Shown in pieces: positions 1-9,158 of a DNA stretch of 43,783 nt. The translations under genes were made by a program, and so were the position numbers. Below the pieces are notes generated by a model. That model saw only the letters and a list, made by a program, of their open reading frames with translations. It made no database searches and had not been told where the DNA came from. Position 1 is the first letter of the stretch; each line of letters opens with the position of its first letter. Origin of the DNA: Burkholderiales bacterium Ga0074133 (GTDB lineage: Bacteria; Pseudomonadota; Gammaproteobacteria; Burkholderiales; Burkholderiaceae_C); NCBI GenBank assembly GCA_001464865.1, contig LNEG01000131.1, positions 1 to 43,783 on the forward strand, given 5' to 3'.

Positions 1-155
1 GCCACCTCGGTGGTGTTGCCGGGCCGCACCACGGCCAGCGCCTTGCCGCGCACGCGGCGGCGCCAGTCCTGCTCCCACGCGGTCATGTCGCCTTCGGTGA
101 TGACATGGGTGGGGCCAACGATGGAGCGCAGGGTATCGAGCAGGGCGATGGACAT
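1..155 (-). CDS. FAD-linked oxidase, N-terminal fragment (glycolate/D-lactate oxidase type)
   Basis: Only the first 51 codons are present; the gene runs off the left edge. The start is ATG at 155-153. The fragment reads MSIALLDTLRSIVG, then an acidic and tryptophan-rich stretch (TAWEQDWRRR) and AVVRPGNTTEVA. This matches the beginning of FAD-binding type 4 (VAO family) oxidases, where a VVRP followed by a T-EV motif opens the FAD-binding domain. Members oxidise D-lactate, glycolate or D-2-hydroxyglutarate; the substrate cannot be told from this fragment. It is followed upstream (in its own direction) by the DUF2069 gene on the same strand, 32 bases away, so both may be co-transcribed. Confidence 0.75.
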   Translation of the reverse strand, partial: MSIALLDTLRSIVGPTHVITEGDMTAWEQDWRRRVRGKALAVVRPGNTTEV

Positions 156-187
156 GGGGGCGGTCGGTGTTCGTTCGGGGTGCGGTA

Positions 188-676
188 TCAGACGGCAGGA
201 CCTGCGCCCGGTGCCGCTGCGGTTGCGGGCTGCTGCGCTGCCTGAGCTTCGGCCTGGGCAGCTGCTTCGCGTGCGTTGCGCTGGCGCAGGCGCACATGCA
301 GCGTGCAGGCGGTAAACAGCACCAGGCACAGCAACACCTCGACCCAGGCCAGCCACTGCGACGGGGCGGGGTCGCTCCAGCCACGCACGATGCCTTCGGT
401 GAAGTACAGCCAGATCACCAGGCTGACCCAGCGGTAGGTGTACATGCGGTTCTTCAAGATGCCCGCGAGCGGAATGCACAGCGGCAGGGCCTTCAGCGCC
501 AGCCACGAGCCCCCGGGGCGCAGCGGCGCCAGCACCAGTTCCCAGGCCAGGCACAGCGCAATCAGCGCCAGCAGACTGCCGGTGGCCAGCCAGCGGGTGG
601 CCGAGACGGCGTTGCTGGCCGGTATGTGCACGAGGGGAAAGGATGCGGGTGGGGGGGCGGGGGAGGGCGCAGTCAT
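188..676 (-). CDS. DUF2069 small inner-membrane protein
   Basis: This is a 162-residue protein starting at ATG 676-674; the reading frame stays open further upstream, but that extension has no membrane-protein character and would run into the leader of the divergent BrkB gene. Several hydrophobic segments are visible: residues around 29-45 (LLALIALCLAWELVLAPL), 57-70 (LKALPLCIPLAGIL), 80-95 and 107-125. The K-NRMYTYRW and F-EG--R-W motifs are typical of DUF2069 proteins, which in Betaproteobacteria commonly sit beside wrbA or yihY genes. The C-terminus is an Ala/Gln/Pro-rich tail. No function is known for the family. It is divergent from the BrkB-type gene at 838. No good ribosome-binding site was seen. 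Confidence 0.8.
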   Translation of the reverse strand: MTAPSPAPPPASFPLVHIPASNAVSATRWLATGSLLALIALCLAWELVLAPLRPGGSWLALKALPLCIPLAGILKNRMYTYRWVSLVIWLYFTEGIVRGWSDPAPSQWLAWVEVLLCLVLFTACTLHVRLRQRNAREAAAQAEAQAAQQPATAAAPGAGPAV

Positions 677-837
677 TGGGGTGGCATCATATCGGCCATG
701 CCTTTGCCCTTTGTTTCTGCAGACCACCTTTGCGCGGCTGCCCCTGCCCCTGATGAGCGCGTGTGCGCCTCCGAGTGCAGTCTGCTGGCCGGTGGCCCGT
801 GCAGGGCAGGGCGCCTGGGCGTCCGCTCCGCGCACCC

Positions 838-2088
838 ATGAACCGATTCATCCACAACGCTGCTGCGCGGCTGGAAACGCTGCTGGCCGAGCTGTCGCAC
901 TTTCCGTGGAAGACCACGGCCCTCACACTGCGCGAGCGCTTTCGTGAGGACCTGCTGGGGCTCACCGCCAGCAGTCTCACCTTCACGACCATGCTGGGGC
1001 TGGTGCCCTTTTTTGCCGTGGCGCTGGCCATCTTCACGGCGTTCCCCATCTTCAGCAAACTGCAGGTGTTGCTGCAGCGCTGGCTGGTGGACAGCCTGGT
1101 CCCTGACAGCATCTCGCGCCAGGTACTGGGCTACCTGACGCAGTTTGCGGCCAAGGCCAGCGGCCTCGGGGTGGTGGGTTTCAGCGTGCTGCTGGTCACT
1201 GCGCTGGCCCTCATCCTCACGATTGACCGCACGCTCAACGGCATCTGGCGCGTGCAGCGTCTGCGCCCGCTGGGCCAGCGCGTGCTCATCTACTGGGCCG
1301 CCGTCACGCTGGGGCCCCTGCTGCTGGGTGCCAGCCTGGCGGTCACGTCGTATGTGCTGTCGGCCTCTGGCGGGCTGGTGCAGCGGGTGCCCGATGGCGT
1401 GAAGTTGCTGTTTGATTCGGTGCAGTTCATCGTGCTGGCCGGGGGCATGGCGGCGCTCTACCACTATGTGCCTAACACGCCGGTGAAATGGCGGCATGCG
1501 TGGGCTGGCGGCCTGTTTGTGGCCGTGTGCATCGAGCTGGCGAAGAAGGTGCTGGCGCTGTACCTGGCGCAGGTGCCCACCTACTCGGTGGTGTACGGCG
1601 CGTTTGCCACGCTGCCCATCCTGCTGGTCTGGATTTATGTGGCCTGGGTCATCGTGCTGCTGGGTGCCGTGGTCACGGCCTACCTGCCCAGCCTGCTGGC
1701 GGGCGTGGCCCGCCGCGGTACCGTGGCGGGCTGGAATTTCCAGCTGGCGGTGGAGGTGCTGCAGGCCCTGCACCGGACCCGCGTCGAGGGCGGCACCGGA
1801 CTGCGCCCCAGCCAGCTGACTCAGTTGCTGGGCGTGGATGCGCTGCAGTTGCAGCCTGCGCTGGAAGCGCTCGCGGCGCTGGACTGGGCCGGGCAGGTAA
1901 CGGATGCTGCCGTCAACATGTCGGACGTGCCCGAGTCCCGCTATGTGCTGCTGGTGGACCCGGAACGCACACTGCTGGCCCCGCTGCTGCAGCGCCTGCT
2001 GCTGGAGCGCTCGGAGGCCTTGGAACCCCTGTGGCAAAAGGCGGGGATGGGTGCCCTGCATCTGGCCGACGTGTTACGCACGCGCTGA
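838..2088 (+). CDS. YihY/virulence factor BrkB family inner-membrane protein
   Basis: This is a 416-residue protein. I chose ATG 838 because MNRFIHNAAARLETLL gives a natural amphipathic start, whereas the 25 upstream codons are Arg/Gly-rich and unlike coding sequence here. Residues about 35-290 hold six hydrophobic segments with the family hallmark LTFTTMLGLVPFFAVALAIF near residue 50 and YAxxATLPILLVWIYVAW near residue 255. The C-terminal 110 residues are soluble and winged-helix-like. The family was once annotated as RNase BN, which is now considered wrong; BrkB was named for serum resistance in Bordetella, but the molecular role is unknown. It faces away from the DUF2069 gene. Confidence 0.88.
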   Translation: MNRFIHNAAARLETLLAELSHFPWKTTALTLRERFREDLLGLTASSLTFTTMLGLVPFFAVALAIFTAFPIFSKLQVLLQRWLVDSLVPDSISRQVLGYLTQFAAKASGLGVVGFSVLLVTALALILTIDRTLNGIWRVQRLRPLGQRVLIYWAAVTLGPLLLGASLAVTSYVLSASGGLVQRVPDGVKLLFDSVQFIVLAGGMAALYHYVPNTPVKWRHAWAGGLFVAVCIELAKKVLALYLAQVPTYSVVYGAFATLPILLVWIYVAWVIVLLGAVVTAYLPSLLAGVARRGTVAGWNFQLAVEVLQALHRTRVEGGTGLRPSQLTQLLGVDALQLQPALEALAALDWAGQVTDAAVNMSDVPESRYVLLVDPERTLLAPLLQRLLLERSEALEPLWQKAGMGALHLADVLRTR

Positions 2089-2265
2089 GGGGCGGTGTCG
2101 GTCTGCACGCTGGCAGCCGGGGACGTTGCAGCCGGGCGGGACGGCCCTGTCGGGCGCTTGCCGTACCCCGTGAACACGGCGCAAGGCTTTCTGTCAAATC
2201 AAAAATGATAGCAATGCAGGCAGATAAAACCTGGACCCTGAGCCGTTTTGACCAAAAATGGCACC
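2089..2265. other. Intergenic region between convergent genes
   Basis: The 177 bases between the end of the BrkB gene and the end of the Mpo1-like gene contain no credible ORF. The only notable structure is an AT-rich patch at 2191-2236 belonging to a dispersed repeat described separately. Confidence 0.6.
2191..2236 (+). repeat. Dispersed AT-rich GATAGC repeat, copy a
   Basis: An AT-rich patch in GC-rich surroundings contains AAAAATGATAGCAATG followed by a loosely conserved tail ending in CCTGGAC. The core ATAGCAATG and the trailing TGGAC recur at 19701-19752, and the GATAGC core recurs in the other copies listed. I associate this with a short palindromic repeat common in Comamonadaceae genomes; that attribution is from memory and was not checked here. 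Confidence 0.5.
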
Positions 2266-2595
2266 TCAGAGCGGGACTTTGCCTGTCCAGATGTCCGCGT
2301 ACATCTTCCAGTCGCCCATGAAGCTGTACAGCGGGCGCTTGAAGCTGGCGGGCTTGTTCTTCTCAAACCCGAAATGCCCCACCCAGGCAAAGCCATAGCC
2401 ACACAGCAAACCGTACAGCAGGTACTGCGGCTGGCCCGTGGCGACCAGCATCCCCAGGCAAACCAGGCTCAGCGTCGAGCCTGCAAAGTGCAGCCGGCGG
2501 CAGGTGCGGTTGCTGTGCTCCGTCAGGTAGAACGGATAGAACGCTGCAAACGTCTTGAAGCTGCGCGGGTCAGTGGTCGGCGTGGCGATGTCCAT
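2266..2595 (-). CDS. Mpo1-like (DUF962) small membrane protein
   Basis: This is a 109-residue protein starting at ATG 2595-2593 with a strong ribosome-binding site AGGAGA just upstream. It has the hallmark features of the DUF962/Mpo1-like family: FYPFYLTEHSNRTCRRLHFAG near residues 18-38 (the His residues around E-H-N---R--H are conserved), two hydrophobic segments about 38-70, and HFGFEKNKPASFKRPLYSFMGDWKM near 75-100. Yeast Mpo1 is an iron-dependent dioxygenase in phytosphingosine degradation; bacterial members are largely uncharacterised, so transfer of this activity would be inference. It stands alone between convergent and tandem neighbours. Confidence 0.82.
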   Translation of the reverse strand: MDIATPTTDPRSFKTFAAFYPFYLTEHSNRTCRRLHFAGSTLSLVCLGMLVATGQPQYLLYGLLCGYGFAWVGHFGFEKNKPASFKRPLYSFMGDWKMYADIWTGKVPL

Positions 2596-2786
2596 GGTGT
2601 CTCCTGTCGGTACCGTGCCTCTGGCGCCCACCGGCCGGGGGCTGGCGGGCGATTGCGTGCACCTGGGCGTCAGTGTGAAGCCCGGGAGTGCTCCGCACAG
2701 TCGCCTTGCCGACACAGGCCCCTGAACCTGAATCGCGCCGCGGGGCGACCGACGCGTGGCAGGGCGGCAGCGGGGGACCGGTGGGT

Positions 2787-3605
2787 CTAACGCGCCAGAA
2801 ATTCGCGCAGCGCCGCCAGCGTTTCTTCGGGCGCTTCAGTCATCTGGTTGTGGCCGACCGGCAGGTGGACCACCTCGACCGCCTTGCCCGCAGCGCGCGC
2901 TGCCTTGATGAGACCCTGCGCGGCCTTGGGCGGCGTCATCTGGTCCTGGGTGCCCAGCGCAAACAGCACGGGGCAGGCGATCTGCGCCATGGCGGCCTCG
3001 CCGTTGGCATAGCTGTCGCAGGCGATGAAGCCGCGCTGGAACACGTTGACCGCCGGGTTGCTGCGCAGCACCTTGCGGCCCAGCGCCATGCCTGCGCCAA
3101 ACACCCAGGTGCCTGGCCCCAGGGCCGAAGGCGGCGCGGCCAGCGTGCTGCGCGAGAACACGTTGACCATGCGCATGGCCTTCTCGGGGTCGGTGGCAGA
3201 GGCCTCGATGAGCGCGGGCGATACCTTCATCGGAAACGCGGTGCCCACCAGCACCAGGTGCGTGATGCGATCGCCCAGCCGTGCGGCGGCCTCCATGGCG
3301 ATCAGCGAGCCCCAGCTGTGGCCCACCAGCGCTGCGCTCCGCACGCCGGCTGCATCCAGCAGCGCACCGATAAAGTCTGCGCCGTCCTCCACTGTGGCCG
3401 GGGCATCGCCACCGCTGCGGCAGTGGCCGGGCAGGTCGATGGCCAGCACGTTCCAGCCGTGGCTGGCCATGTAGCGGGTCTGCAGTGCCCACACGCTGTG
3501 GTCGTTGAGCACGCCATGGATGAACACGACCGTGGGCTTGGCGGCGTCGAATGTCTTGCCACCGGTATAGCAATACACCGGCGCTCCGTTGACTTCGATG
3601 TACAT
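2787..3605 (-). CDS. Alpha/beta hydrolase
   Basis: This is a 272-residue single-domain hydrolase. I prefer ATG 3605 because GGGAG lies seven bases upstream; a GTG four bases earlier would place that site too close. The fold markers are VVFIHGVLNDHSVW (residues about 26-39, oxyanion HG), AIDLPGH, the nucleophile elbow GHSWGS with Ser97, an acid in GTQDQMTPP and the catalytic His in VGHNQMTEAP. No signal peptide is seen, so it is probably cytoplasmic. The gene begins within three bases of the sulfhydrylase stop codon at 3608, so the two are almost certainly translated from one mRNA. That coupling recalls methionine biosynthesis hydrolase-fold acyltransferases such as MetX, but this protein is much shorter and lacks MetX signatures; the substrate is unknown. 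Confidence 0.85.
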   Translation of the reverse strand: MYIEVNGAPVYCYTGGKTFDAAKPTVVFIHGVLNDHSVWALQTRYMASHGWNVLAIDLPGHCRSGGDAPATVEDGADFIGALLDAAGVRSAALVGHSWGSLIAMEAAARLGDRITHLVLVGTAFPMKVSPALIEASATDPEKAMRMVNVFSRSTLAAPPSALGPGTWVFGAGMALGRKVLRSNPAVNVFQRGFIACDSYANGEAAMAQIACPVLFALGTQDQMTPPKAAQGLIKAARAAGKAVEVVHLPVGHNQMTEAPEETLAALREFLAR

Positions 3606-3607
3606 GG

Positions 3608-4918
3608 TCACGCTCCCGCTTTCTCGGCCGCCTTCAGGGCACGCTTGAGGTCGTCGATCAGGTCGTCGGCATCCTCCAGACCGATGGACAGGCGGATGGT
3701 GCCTTGCGTGATGCCTGCACCTGCCAGGGCCTCGTCCGTCATGCGGAAATGCGTGGTGCTGGCCGGGTGGATCACCAGGCTGCGGCAGTCGCCCACATTG
3801 GCCAGATGGCTGAAGACCTTGAGCGTCTCGATGAACTTCTTGCCCTGCTCGCGGTTGCCCTTGAGGTCGAAGCTGAACACCGATCCCGCGCCGCGCGGCA
3901 GCAGCTTTTGCGCGAGGGCATGGCTGGGGTGGGACTCCAGCATGGGATGGCCCACGCGCGAGACAAACGGCTGGGCAGCCAGGAATTCGACCACCTTTTC
4001 GGTGTTGCGCACATGGCGTTCCATGCGCAGGGGCAGGGTCTCGATGCCCTGCAGGATCAGCCAGGCCGTGTGCGGGCTCATGCAGGCGCCGAAGTCGCGC
4101 AGGCCCTCGCGGCGCGCCCGCAGCAGGAAGGCGCCCACCGTGCTTTCCTCGGCAAACACCATGTTGTGGAAGCCGTCGTAGGGCTGGGTCAGCTCGGCAA
4201 ACTTGCCTGCTGACTTCGGCCCGTCCCAGTCAAAGCTGCCGCCATCCACCACGATGCCGCCCACCACGGTGCCGTGGCCCGACAGGAACTTGGTGGCCGA
4301 GTGGTAGACCAGGTCCGCGCCATGCTCGAACGGCTTCATCAGCCACGGAGAGGTGAGGGTGGAGTCCACCAGCAGCGGCACACCGGCCTCGTGCGCCATC
4401 GCGCTCACGGTGGGGATGTCCAGCACGTCGAGGCCGGGGTTGCCCACGGTTTCACCAAAGAACAGCTTGGTGTTGGGGCGCACGGCGGCGCGCCAGGCGT
4501 CGATGTCGCCAGGCTTCACAAACGTCGTCTCGATACCGAAGCGCGACAGCGTGTAGTGCAGCAGGTTCTGCGAGCCGCCGTACAGCGCCGTGCTGGCCAC
4601 GATGTGGCTGCCCGCGCCCATCAGCGTGGCAATGGCCAGGTGCAGTGCGGCCTGGCCGCTGGCAGTTGCAATGGCCCCTACGCCGCCTTCCAGGGCGGCC
4701 ACGCGCTGCTCCAGCACGGCATTGGTGGGGTTGCTGATGCGGCTGTACACATGGCCGCCACGCTCCAGATTGAAGAGGGCGGCGGCGTGGTCGCTCGACT
4801 CGAAAACGAACGACGTGGTCAGGTGGATGGGCACCGCGCGGGCGCCGGTGGCGGGGTCGGGTGCAGCACCTGCGTGCAGGGCCAGCGTATCAAAGCCGGG
4901 GTCGGAGTAACCGGGCAT
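3608..4918 (-). CDS. O-acetylhomoserine/O-succinylhomoserine sulfhydrylase (Cys/Met metabolism PLP enzyme)
   Basis: This is a 436-residue PLP-dependent gamma-replacement enzyme that makes homocysteine from acylated homoserine and sulfide. The start ATG 4918 has GGAG eight bases upstream; an in-frame ATG at 4933 lacks one. Landmarks are FDTLALHAG at the N-terminus, TTSFVFES, the YSRISNPT motif that binds the neighbouring subunit PLP phosphate (about 58-65), the GQAA phosphate-binding loop (about 88-91), DSTLTSPW (185-192) and the Schiff-base lysine K210 in SATKFLSGHG. Length and motifs suit the MetY/MetZ group; the acyl donor (acetyl or succinyl) cannot be decided from sequence. It lies directly upstream of an alpha/beta hydrolase with a two-base gap and is divergent from the CBS protein gene. 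Confidence 0.9.
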   Translation of the reverse strand: MPGYSDPGFDTLALHAGAAPDPATGARAVPIHLTTSFVFESSDHAAALFNLERGGHVYSRISNPTNAVLEQRVAALEGGVGAIATASGQAALHLAIATLMGAGSHIVASTALYGGSQNLLHYTLSRFGIETTFVKPGDIDAWRAAVRPNTKLFFGETVGNPGLDVLDIPTVSAMAHEAGVPLLVDSTLTSPWLMKPFEHGADLVYHSATKFLSGHGTVVGGIVVDGGSFDWDGPKSAGKFAELTQPYDGFHNMVFAEESTVGAFLLRARREGLRDFGACMSPHTAWLILQGIETLPLRMERHVRNTEKVVEFLAAQPFVSRVGHPMLESHPSHALAQKLLPRGAGSVFSFDLKGNREQGKKFIETLKVFSHLANVGDCRSLVIHPASTTHFRMTDEALAGAGITQGTIRLSIGLEDADDLIDDLKRALKAAEKAGA

Positions 4919-5027
4919 CCTTGTGTCTCCCATGTTGTCTGGTCAGCGGGGCATTGTGGGCTATATTTGTCTCCACATTGGTGCAACGCACGCGGCGTTG
5001 CACAGGCCCTCTCGGAGATATAGCATC

Positions 5028-5477
5028 ATGAAAGTCAGCGACATCCTTCGCGTCAAGGGGAACACCCTGTACACCGTCCAGCCGGACGAGCCGCTGGCCG
5101 GCGCGGTGGACCTGATGGCCGAGCGCGACATCGGATCGCTGGTGGTGATGGAGCACGGCGACCTGGTGGGCATGCTCACGTTTCGCGAGGTGATCCAGGC
5201 GCTGGTCAAGAATGGCGGAAGCGTGGGCACCATGCTGGTCCGCACGGCCATGGACGACGCGCCCCTGACCTGCACGATGGAAACCGACATGGACGAGGTG
5301 CGCCGCATGATGCTGGATCGCCATGCCCGTTACATGCCCGTGATGGATCGCCGCATGCTGATGGGCGTGATCAGCTTCTACGACGTGGCCAAGGCCGTGG
5401 TGGACAGCCAGAACTTCGAGAACAAGATGCTCAAGGCCTACATCCGCGACTGGCCCGAAGAAGAGCCCCGCGACTGA
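5028..5477 (+). CDS. Tandem CBS domain protein
   Basis: This is a 149-residue protein consisting almost only of two CBS domains. CBS1 covers roughly residues 1-62 (MKVSDILRVKG, then DIGSLVVMEHGDLVGMLTFREV) and CBS2 roughly 72-132 (DEVRRMMLDRHARYMPVMDRRMLMGVISFYDV). Stand-alone CBS pairs bind adenine nucleotides (AMP, ATP, NADH, c-di-AMP) and act as energy sensors, but no partner is evident. I chose ATG 5028 because the codons before it are not CBS-like and GGAG lies about 12 bases upstream. It is divergent from the sulfhydrylase gene and convergent with the GGDEF-EAL gene. Confidence 0.88.
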   Translation: MKVSDILRVKGNTLYTVQPDEPLAGAVDLMAERDIGSLVVMEHGDLVGMLTFREVIQALVKNGGSVGTMLVRTAMDDAPLTCTMETDMDEVRRMMLDRHARYMPVMDRRMLMGVISFYDVAKAVVDSQNFENKMLKAYIRDWPEEEPRD

Positions 5478-5535
5478 CCGTTGCGATCATTGAGGGTGGC
5501 TTCCCCCCCCCTCTGGCGCATGGCACGTCCCGGGG

Positions 5536-7770
5536 TCAGCGGCCTGAGCGGGGTGCCGCATCAAGCCATGCTTCCAGTTCGCCGGGCGGCATCGGATGCC
5601 CGAAAAGGAAGCCCTGCATCACCGGGCATCCGTGGGCCTGCAGCCATTGCTGCTGTCCGGCCGTTTCAACGCCCTCGGCGACCACCACCATCTCCAGGCT
5701 GTGGGCAATGCTCAGTACCGACACCGTCAGCGCCCTGGCCGTGGAACTGCTGGTGAGGTCGCGCACGAAGGCCATGTCGAGCTTGAGCTCCGATATGGGC
5801 AGGCGGTGCAGGTAGCTCAGGCTGGAATATCCTGTCCCGAAGTCGTCGAGCGAAAGCTTGAAGCCCTTGCTGTGCAGGGCCGCAATGTTGGCCCGGGTTT
5901 CCGCACGCGCATCCATCATCACGCTCTCGGTGATCTCCAGCATCAGGTCGCCTGCATGCAGCTGATGCCGGGCCAGCGTGTCACTGATCTGCTGGGCAAA
6001 CTCGGGATGGTGGAAGCTGTGGCCCGAAAGGTTGACGGCCACGGCGCGAACATCCCTGCCCGAGGCGCGCCAGAGGGCCAGCTGTGTACAGGCCTCTTCC
6101 AGCACCCACAGGGTCAGTTCATGGATCAGTCCGGCCTCTTCTGCGACGGGAATGAACTGGCTGGGCGGCACGGCACCGCGCTCCGGGTGGTTCCAACGGG
6201 CCAGCGCCTCGACCCCATGGAGCGTGCGCGGCGATGTGCTGAGCACTTGCGGCTGATAGTGCAGCGTCAGGCGCCGCTCGGCCAGCGCGTGTCGCAGGTC
6301 GCGCTCCAGCCGTGCACGCTCCTGTGCGCGGCGGTTCATTTCGGGGCTGAAGAGCTGCAGGCTGTGCCGCTGCTCGCTTTTGGCCTGGTTCATGGCCTGG
6401 TCGGCGTGGCGCAGCAGGGTGTCGATCGTGGTGCCGTCGTCCGGGTACATCGCGATGCCCACCGAGGCCTGGGCAATGTATTCGTGACCCGGCAGGCGCA
6501 TGGGGCGGGCAAGGTCGTCCAGGATGCGCTGCGCTGCGTGGATTGCGTCGCCCGTGGCGCATTCCGAAAGCAGCAAGGCAAATTCATCCCCGGAGAGCCG
6601 ACCGATGAGGTCCCGGGCCCGCAATGCTTGCGTCAGCCGTGTGGCCACCTCGCACAGCAGGGCATCCCCCGCTGCATGGCCCAGCGTGTCGTTGACCTGC
6701 TTGAACCGGTCGAGGTTGATGAACAGCAGGGCACCCGGGCGTTTGTCCTGATACAGGCTTTCGAGCGCGCGGCCCGCGCTGCTGCGCAGCATTGACCGGT
6801 TGGGCAGTCCTGTGAGGCCATCAAAGAAGGCGAGCTGGTGAATGCGCGCAGCGGCTGTGGCGCGCTCGATCGCGAGTGCGCACAGGTGCAGCCCCACATC
6901 CACCAGGCGCCGGTGAAGTTCATCGGGCTCGCGGTTCTCGCGAAAGTAAAAGGCGAAGGTGCCAATCACCTTGCCGCGGTGGTCCATGATGGGGCTGGAC
7001 CAGCAGGCCTTGAAGCCGGTGGATGCAAACAAGGCACGGTAGTTGTCCCACAGCGGGTCGGTGGCGATGTCCGTCGTCAGCACGGGCTGGCCGCGGAAAG
7101 CCGCCGTACCGCAGGAGCCCGTGAACGGACCCATGCGAACGCCGTTGATCTTTTCGCAGATTTCGGGCGAGAGCCCCGGTGCAGCCAGGGGCCGCAGGCA
7201 ACCCGCATCATCCACTGCCAGTATCGATGCCGTCACCTCGGGTGCGATACGTTCGACTTCCCTGCACACCAGTGTCATGAGTTCGGTCAGGGGCAGCTCG
7301 TTCACCATGCCTTCGAGCACGCGCTTTTGCAGCACCTCGTGCATTTTGGTCAGCGTGATGTCGGTCAGTACGGTGATGGTGCCGCCCGTACCCCCGACGT
7401 TTGCATCCGATGCGTTGATCACCATGGAAACCCACCGGGGCTGGCCGGTCTTGCCATAAAGCAGGGTCTCGACGCGGGCCTTGCCTTCGGTTTCGATCGT
7501 GTGCCGGATGTAGTCGAGGATGCCCGGCTCGGCACGCGCATCAAACAGCGTTTCACTCAGGCGCTTGCCCAGCACCTCGTATGCCGGGTAGCCAAAGAGC
7601 CGGGTGAACCCCGCATTGACATACACCACGCGCCGGTCGGTGTTGCTCATGACGATGGCGTTGTCGCTGGCGTCCAGCGCGTTGCGCATGGCCTGCTCCT
7701 GCAAGGTCGTGAGCGTCGCGGGCGAGCCTGGTCCCGGTCCGGCAGCGTTGGGCAGGTCTGAGGCGGGCAT
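5536..7770 (-). CDS. PAS-GAF-GGDEF-EAL cyclic-di-GMP signalling protein
   Basis: A 744-residue soluble sensor-effector. PAS domain about residues 28-145 ([23 protein letters not shown]); GAF about 160-305 ([32 protein letters not shown]); GGDEF about 310-470; EAL about 485-740. The cyclase signature is SGDEF (393-397) rather than GGDEF, with an intact RARD inhibitory site five residues before it. The EAL half looks catalytically complete: [44 protein letters not shown]. So it is probably a phosphodiesterase with a weak or GTP-binding cyclase domain. No transmembrane segment is visible. I chose ATG 7770 (GGGAG nearby) over an upstream ATG at 7848, which has no ribosome site and would sit in the aroC promoter region. 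Confidence 0.9.
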   Translation of the reverse strand: MPASDLPNAAGPGPGSPATLTTLQEQAMRNALDASDNAIVMSNTDRRVVYVNAGFTRLFGYPAYEVLGKRLSETLFDARAEPGILDYIRHTIETEGKARVETLLYGKTGQPRWVSMVINASDANVGGTGGTITVLTDITLTKMHEVLQKRVLEGMVNELPLTELMTLVCREVERIAPEVTASILAVDDAGCLRPLAAPGLSPEICEKINGVRMGPFTGSCGTAAFRGQPVLTTDIATDPLWDNYRALFASTGFKACWSSPIMDHRGKVIGTFAFYFRENREPDELHRRLVDVGLHLCALAIERATAAARIHQLAFFDGLTGLPNRSMLRSSAGRALESLYQDKRPGALLFINLDRFKQVNDTLGHAAGDALLCEVATRLTQALRARDLIGRLSGDEFALLLSECATGDAIHAAQRILDDLARPMRLPGHEYIAQASVGIAMYPDDGTTIDTLLRHADQAMNQAKSEQRHSLQLFSPEMNRRAQERARLERDLRHALAERRLTLHYQPQVLSTSPRTLHGVEALARWNHPERGAVPPSQFIPVAEEAGLIHELTLWVLEEACTQLALWRASGRDVRAVAVNLSGHSFHHPEFAQQISDTLARHQLHAGDLMLEITESVMMDARAETRANIAALHSKGFKLSLDDFGTGYSSLSYLHRLPISELKLDMAFVRDLTSSSTARALTVSVLSIAHSLEMVVVAEGVETAGQQQWLQAHGCPVMQGFLFGHPMPPGELEAWLDAAPRSGR

Positions 7771-7860
7771 GAATCTCCCAGATGTTTGTGGGGAGATGCT
7801 AGCAACAGGCTGTAACTGTGCCAAGAGGCTTTTGCCAGGGGGCGGCATGCCGGCGCTCTG

Positions 7861-7873
7861 GGATAATCACGCG
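7861..7873 (+). promoter_or_regulatory. Possible aroC -10 box directly before the start codon
   Basis: GATAAT at 7862-7867 lies seven to eight bases before the aroC ATG at 7874, where a transcript start would fall on or next to the A of ATG. No convincing -35 element and no Shine-Dalgarno sequence were found, which together suggest a leaderless transcript. This is a reading of motifs only. Confidence 0.35.
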
Positions 7874-8971
7874 ATGAGCGGAAACACTTTTGGCACCTTG
7901 TTTGCAGTCACCAACTTTGGTGAGTCCCATGGCCCGGCTATCGGTTGCGTGATTGACGGTTGCCCGCCTGGCATGCCGTTGTCCGAGTCGGATATTCAGG
8001 CAGATCTTGATCGCCGGCGCCCTGGCACCAGCCGCCACGTCACCCAACGCAACGAACCGGACGCAGTGGAGATCCTTTCGGGCGTCTACGAAGGAAAGAC
8101 GACGGGCACCCCGATCGCATTGCTGATCCGCAACACCGATCAGCGCAGCAAGGACTACAGCAATATTGCAGAGAGCTTCCGGCCCGGGCATGCCGACTAC
8201 ACCTACTGGCACAAGTACGGGATCCGCGACCCGCGGGGTGGGGGGCGCTCCTCCGCCCGGTTGACGGCGCCTACCGTGGCGGCTGGCGCCGTTGCCAAGA
8301 AGTGGCTGGCGCAACGCTACGGTACGCAGTTTCGCGCCTGCATGACGCAACTCGGCGAACTCGCGATCCCGTTCGAGAGCTGGGAGCATGTGAGGTCGAA
8401 CCCGTTTTTTGCTCCTGTGGCAGACGTGGCGCAGTACGAGGATTACATGGACGCGCTGCGAAAGGCCGGTGACTCCTGCGGTGCGCGCATCCGGGTTCAG
8501 GCCACCGGCGTGCCGGTCGGGCTGGGCGAGCCTCTCTACGACAAGCTCGATGCCGATATCGCCTACGCGATGATGGGGCTCAATGCGGTCAAGGGCGTGG
8601 AGATCGGGGCGGGCTTTGCAAGTGTTTCGCAGCGCGGCACCACCCATGGCGACTCAATGACACCCGGGGGATTCGAGACCAACAACGCAGGCGGCGTGCT
8701 GGGCGGCATCAGTACCGGACAGGATCTCGAGGTCAGCATCGCCATCAAACCTACGAGCTCCATCATCAGCCCGCGTGCCTCCATCGATATCCATGGCAAC
8801 AGCGCCGAGGTCATCACGAAAGGCCGTCATGACCCCTGCGTCGGCATCCGGGCTGCGCCCATCGCCGAGGCGCTGCTCGCGCTGGTGGTCATGGACCATG
8901 CCTTGCGCCACCGAGCCCAGTGTGCAGATGTGACGAGCGCGGTTCCACCCATCCAGGCTTCGTTTCTTTGA
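7874..8971 (+). CDS. aroC: Chorismate synthase
   Basis: A 365-residue enzyme that converts 5-enolpyruvylshikimate-3-phosphate to chorismate, the branch point for aromatic amino acids, folate and quinones; it needs reduced FMN. Family signatures are present from end to end: GESHG near residue 18, DRRRPG (about 49), [10 protein letters not shown] (92-101), [25 protein letters not shown] (about 125-135), and the C-terminal GRHDPC and PIAEAL motifs. Length matches the family. The ATG at 7874 starts the conserved SGNTFG sequence. There is no Shine-Dalgarno site. The gene is divergent from the GGDEF-EAL gene and stands alone. Confidence 0.97.
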   Translation: MSGNTFGTLFAVTNFGESHGPAIGCVIDGCPPGMPLSESDIQADLDRRRPGTSRHVTQRNEPDAVEILSGVYEGKTTGTPIALLIRNTDQRSKDYSNIAESFRPGHADYTYWHKYGIRDPRGGGRSSARLTAPTVAAGAVAKKWLAQRYGTQFRACMTQLGELAIPFESWEHVRSNPFFAPVADVAQYEDYMDALRKAGDSCGARIRVQATGVPVGLGEPLYDKLDADIAYAMMGLNAVKGVEIGAGFASVSQRGTTHGDSMTPGGFETNNAGGVLGGISTGQDLEVSIAIKPTSSIISPRASIDIHGNSAEVITKGRHDPCVGIRAAPIAEALLALVVMDHALRHRAQCADVTSAVPPIQASFL

Positions 8972-9158
8972 TGGGGGCGCGGGGTCAGTCGGTGCCGCTT
9001 GCGCAGACCGCGTTTTTTGCGGCGCTGGAGCCCACTGCAACCTCATGCATCGGGCGCGAGCAGCGTCTGTGACCCTGTGCCAGGGGCGGGCAACATGTAA
9101 TGAGGCCTGACCCGATCGGTATCCCGGCACGGGCGGCGTGGCCTTGTAGGGGGGAGCT
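8972..9158. other. Intergenic region between convergent aroC and transporter gene
   Basis: The 187 bases have no credible ORF, no hairpin with a T-run that I could recognise, and no repeat of the dispersed family. I see nothing further in it. Confidence 0.5.

Noticed and set aside
673..2061. 462-codon open frame on the minus strand opposite the BrkB gene
   Set aside because: The product is rich in Gln, His and Arg without any domain, as expected for the antisense of a high-GC gene; the plus-strand product is a clear membrane protein family.
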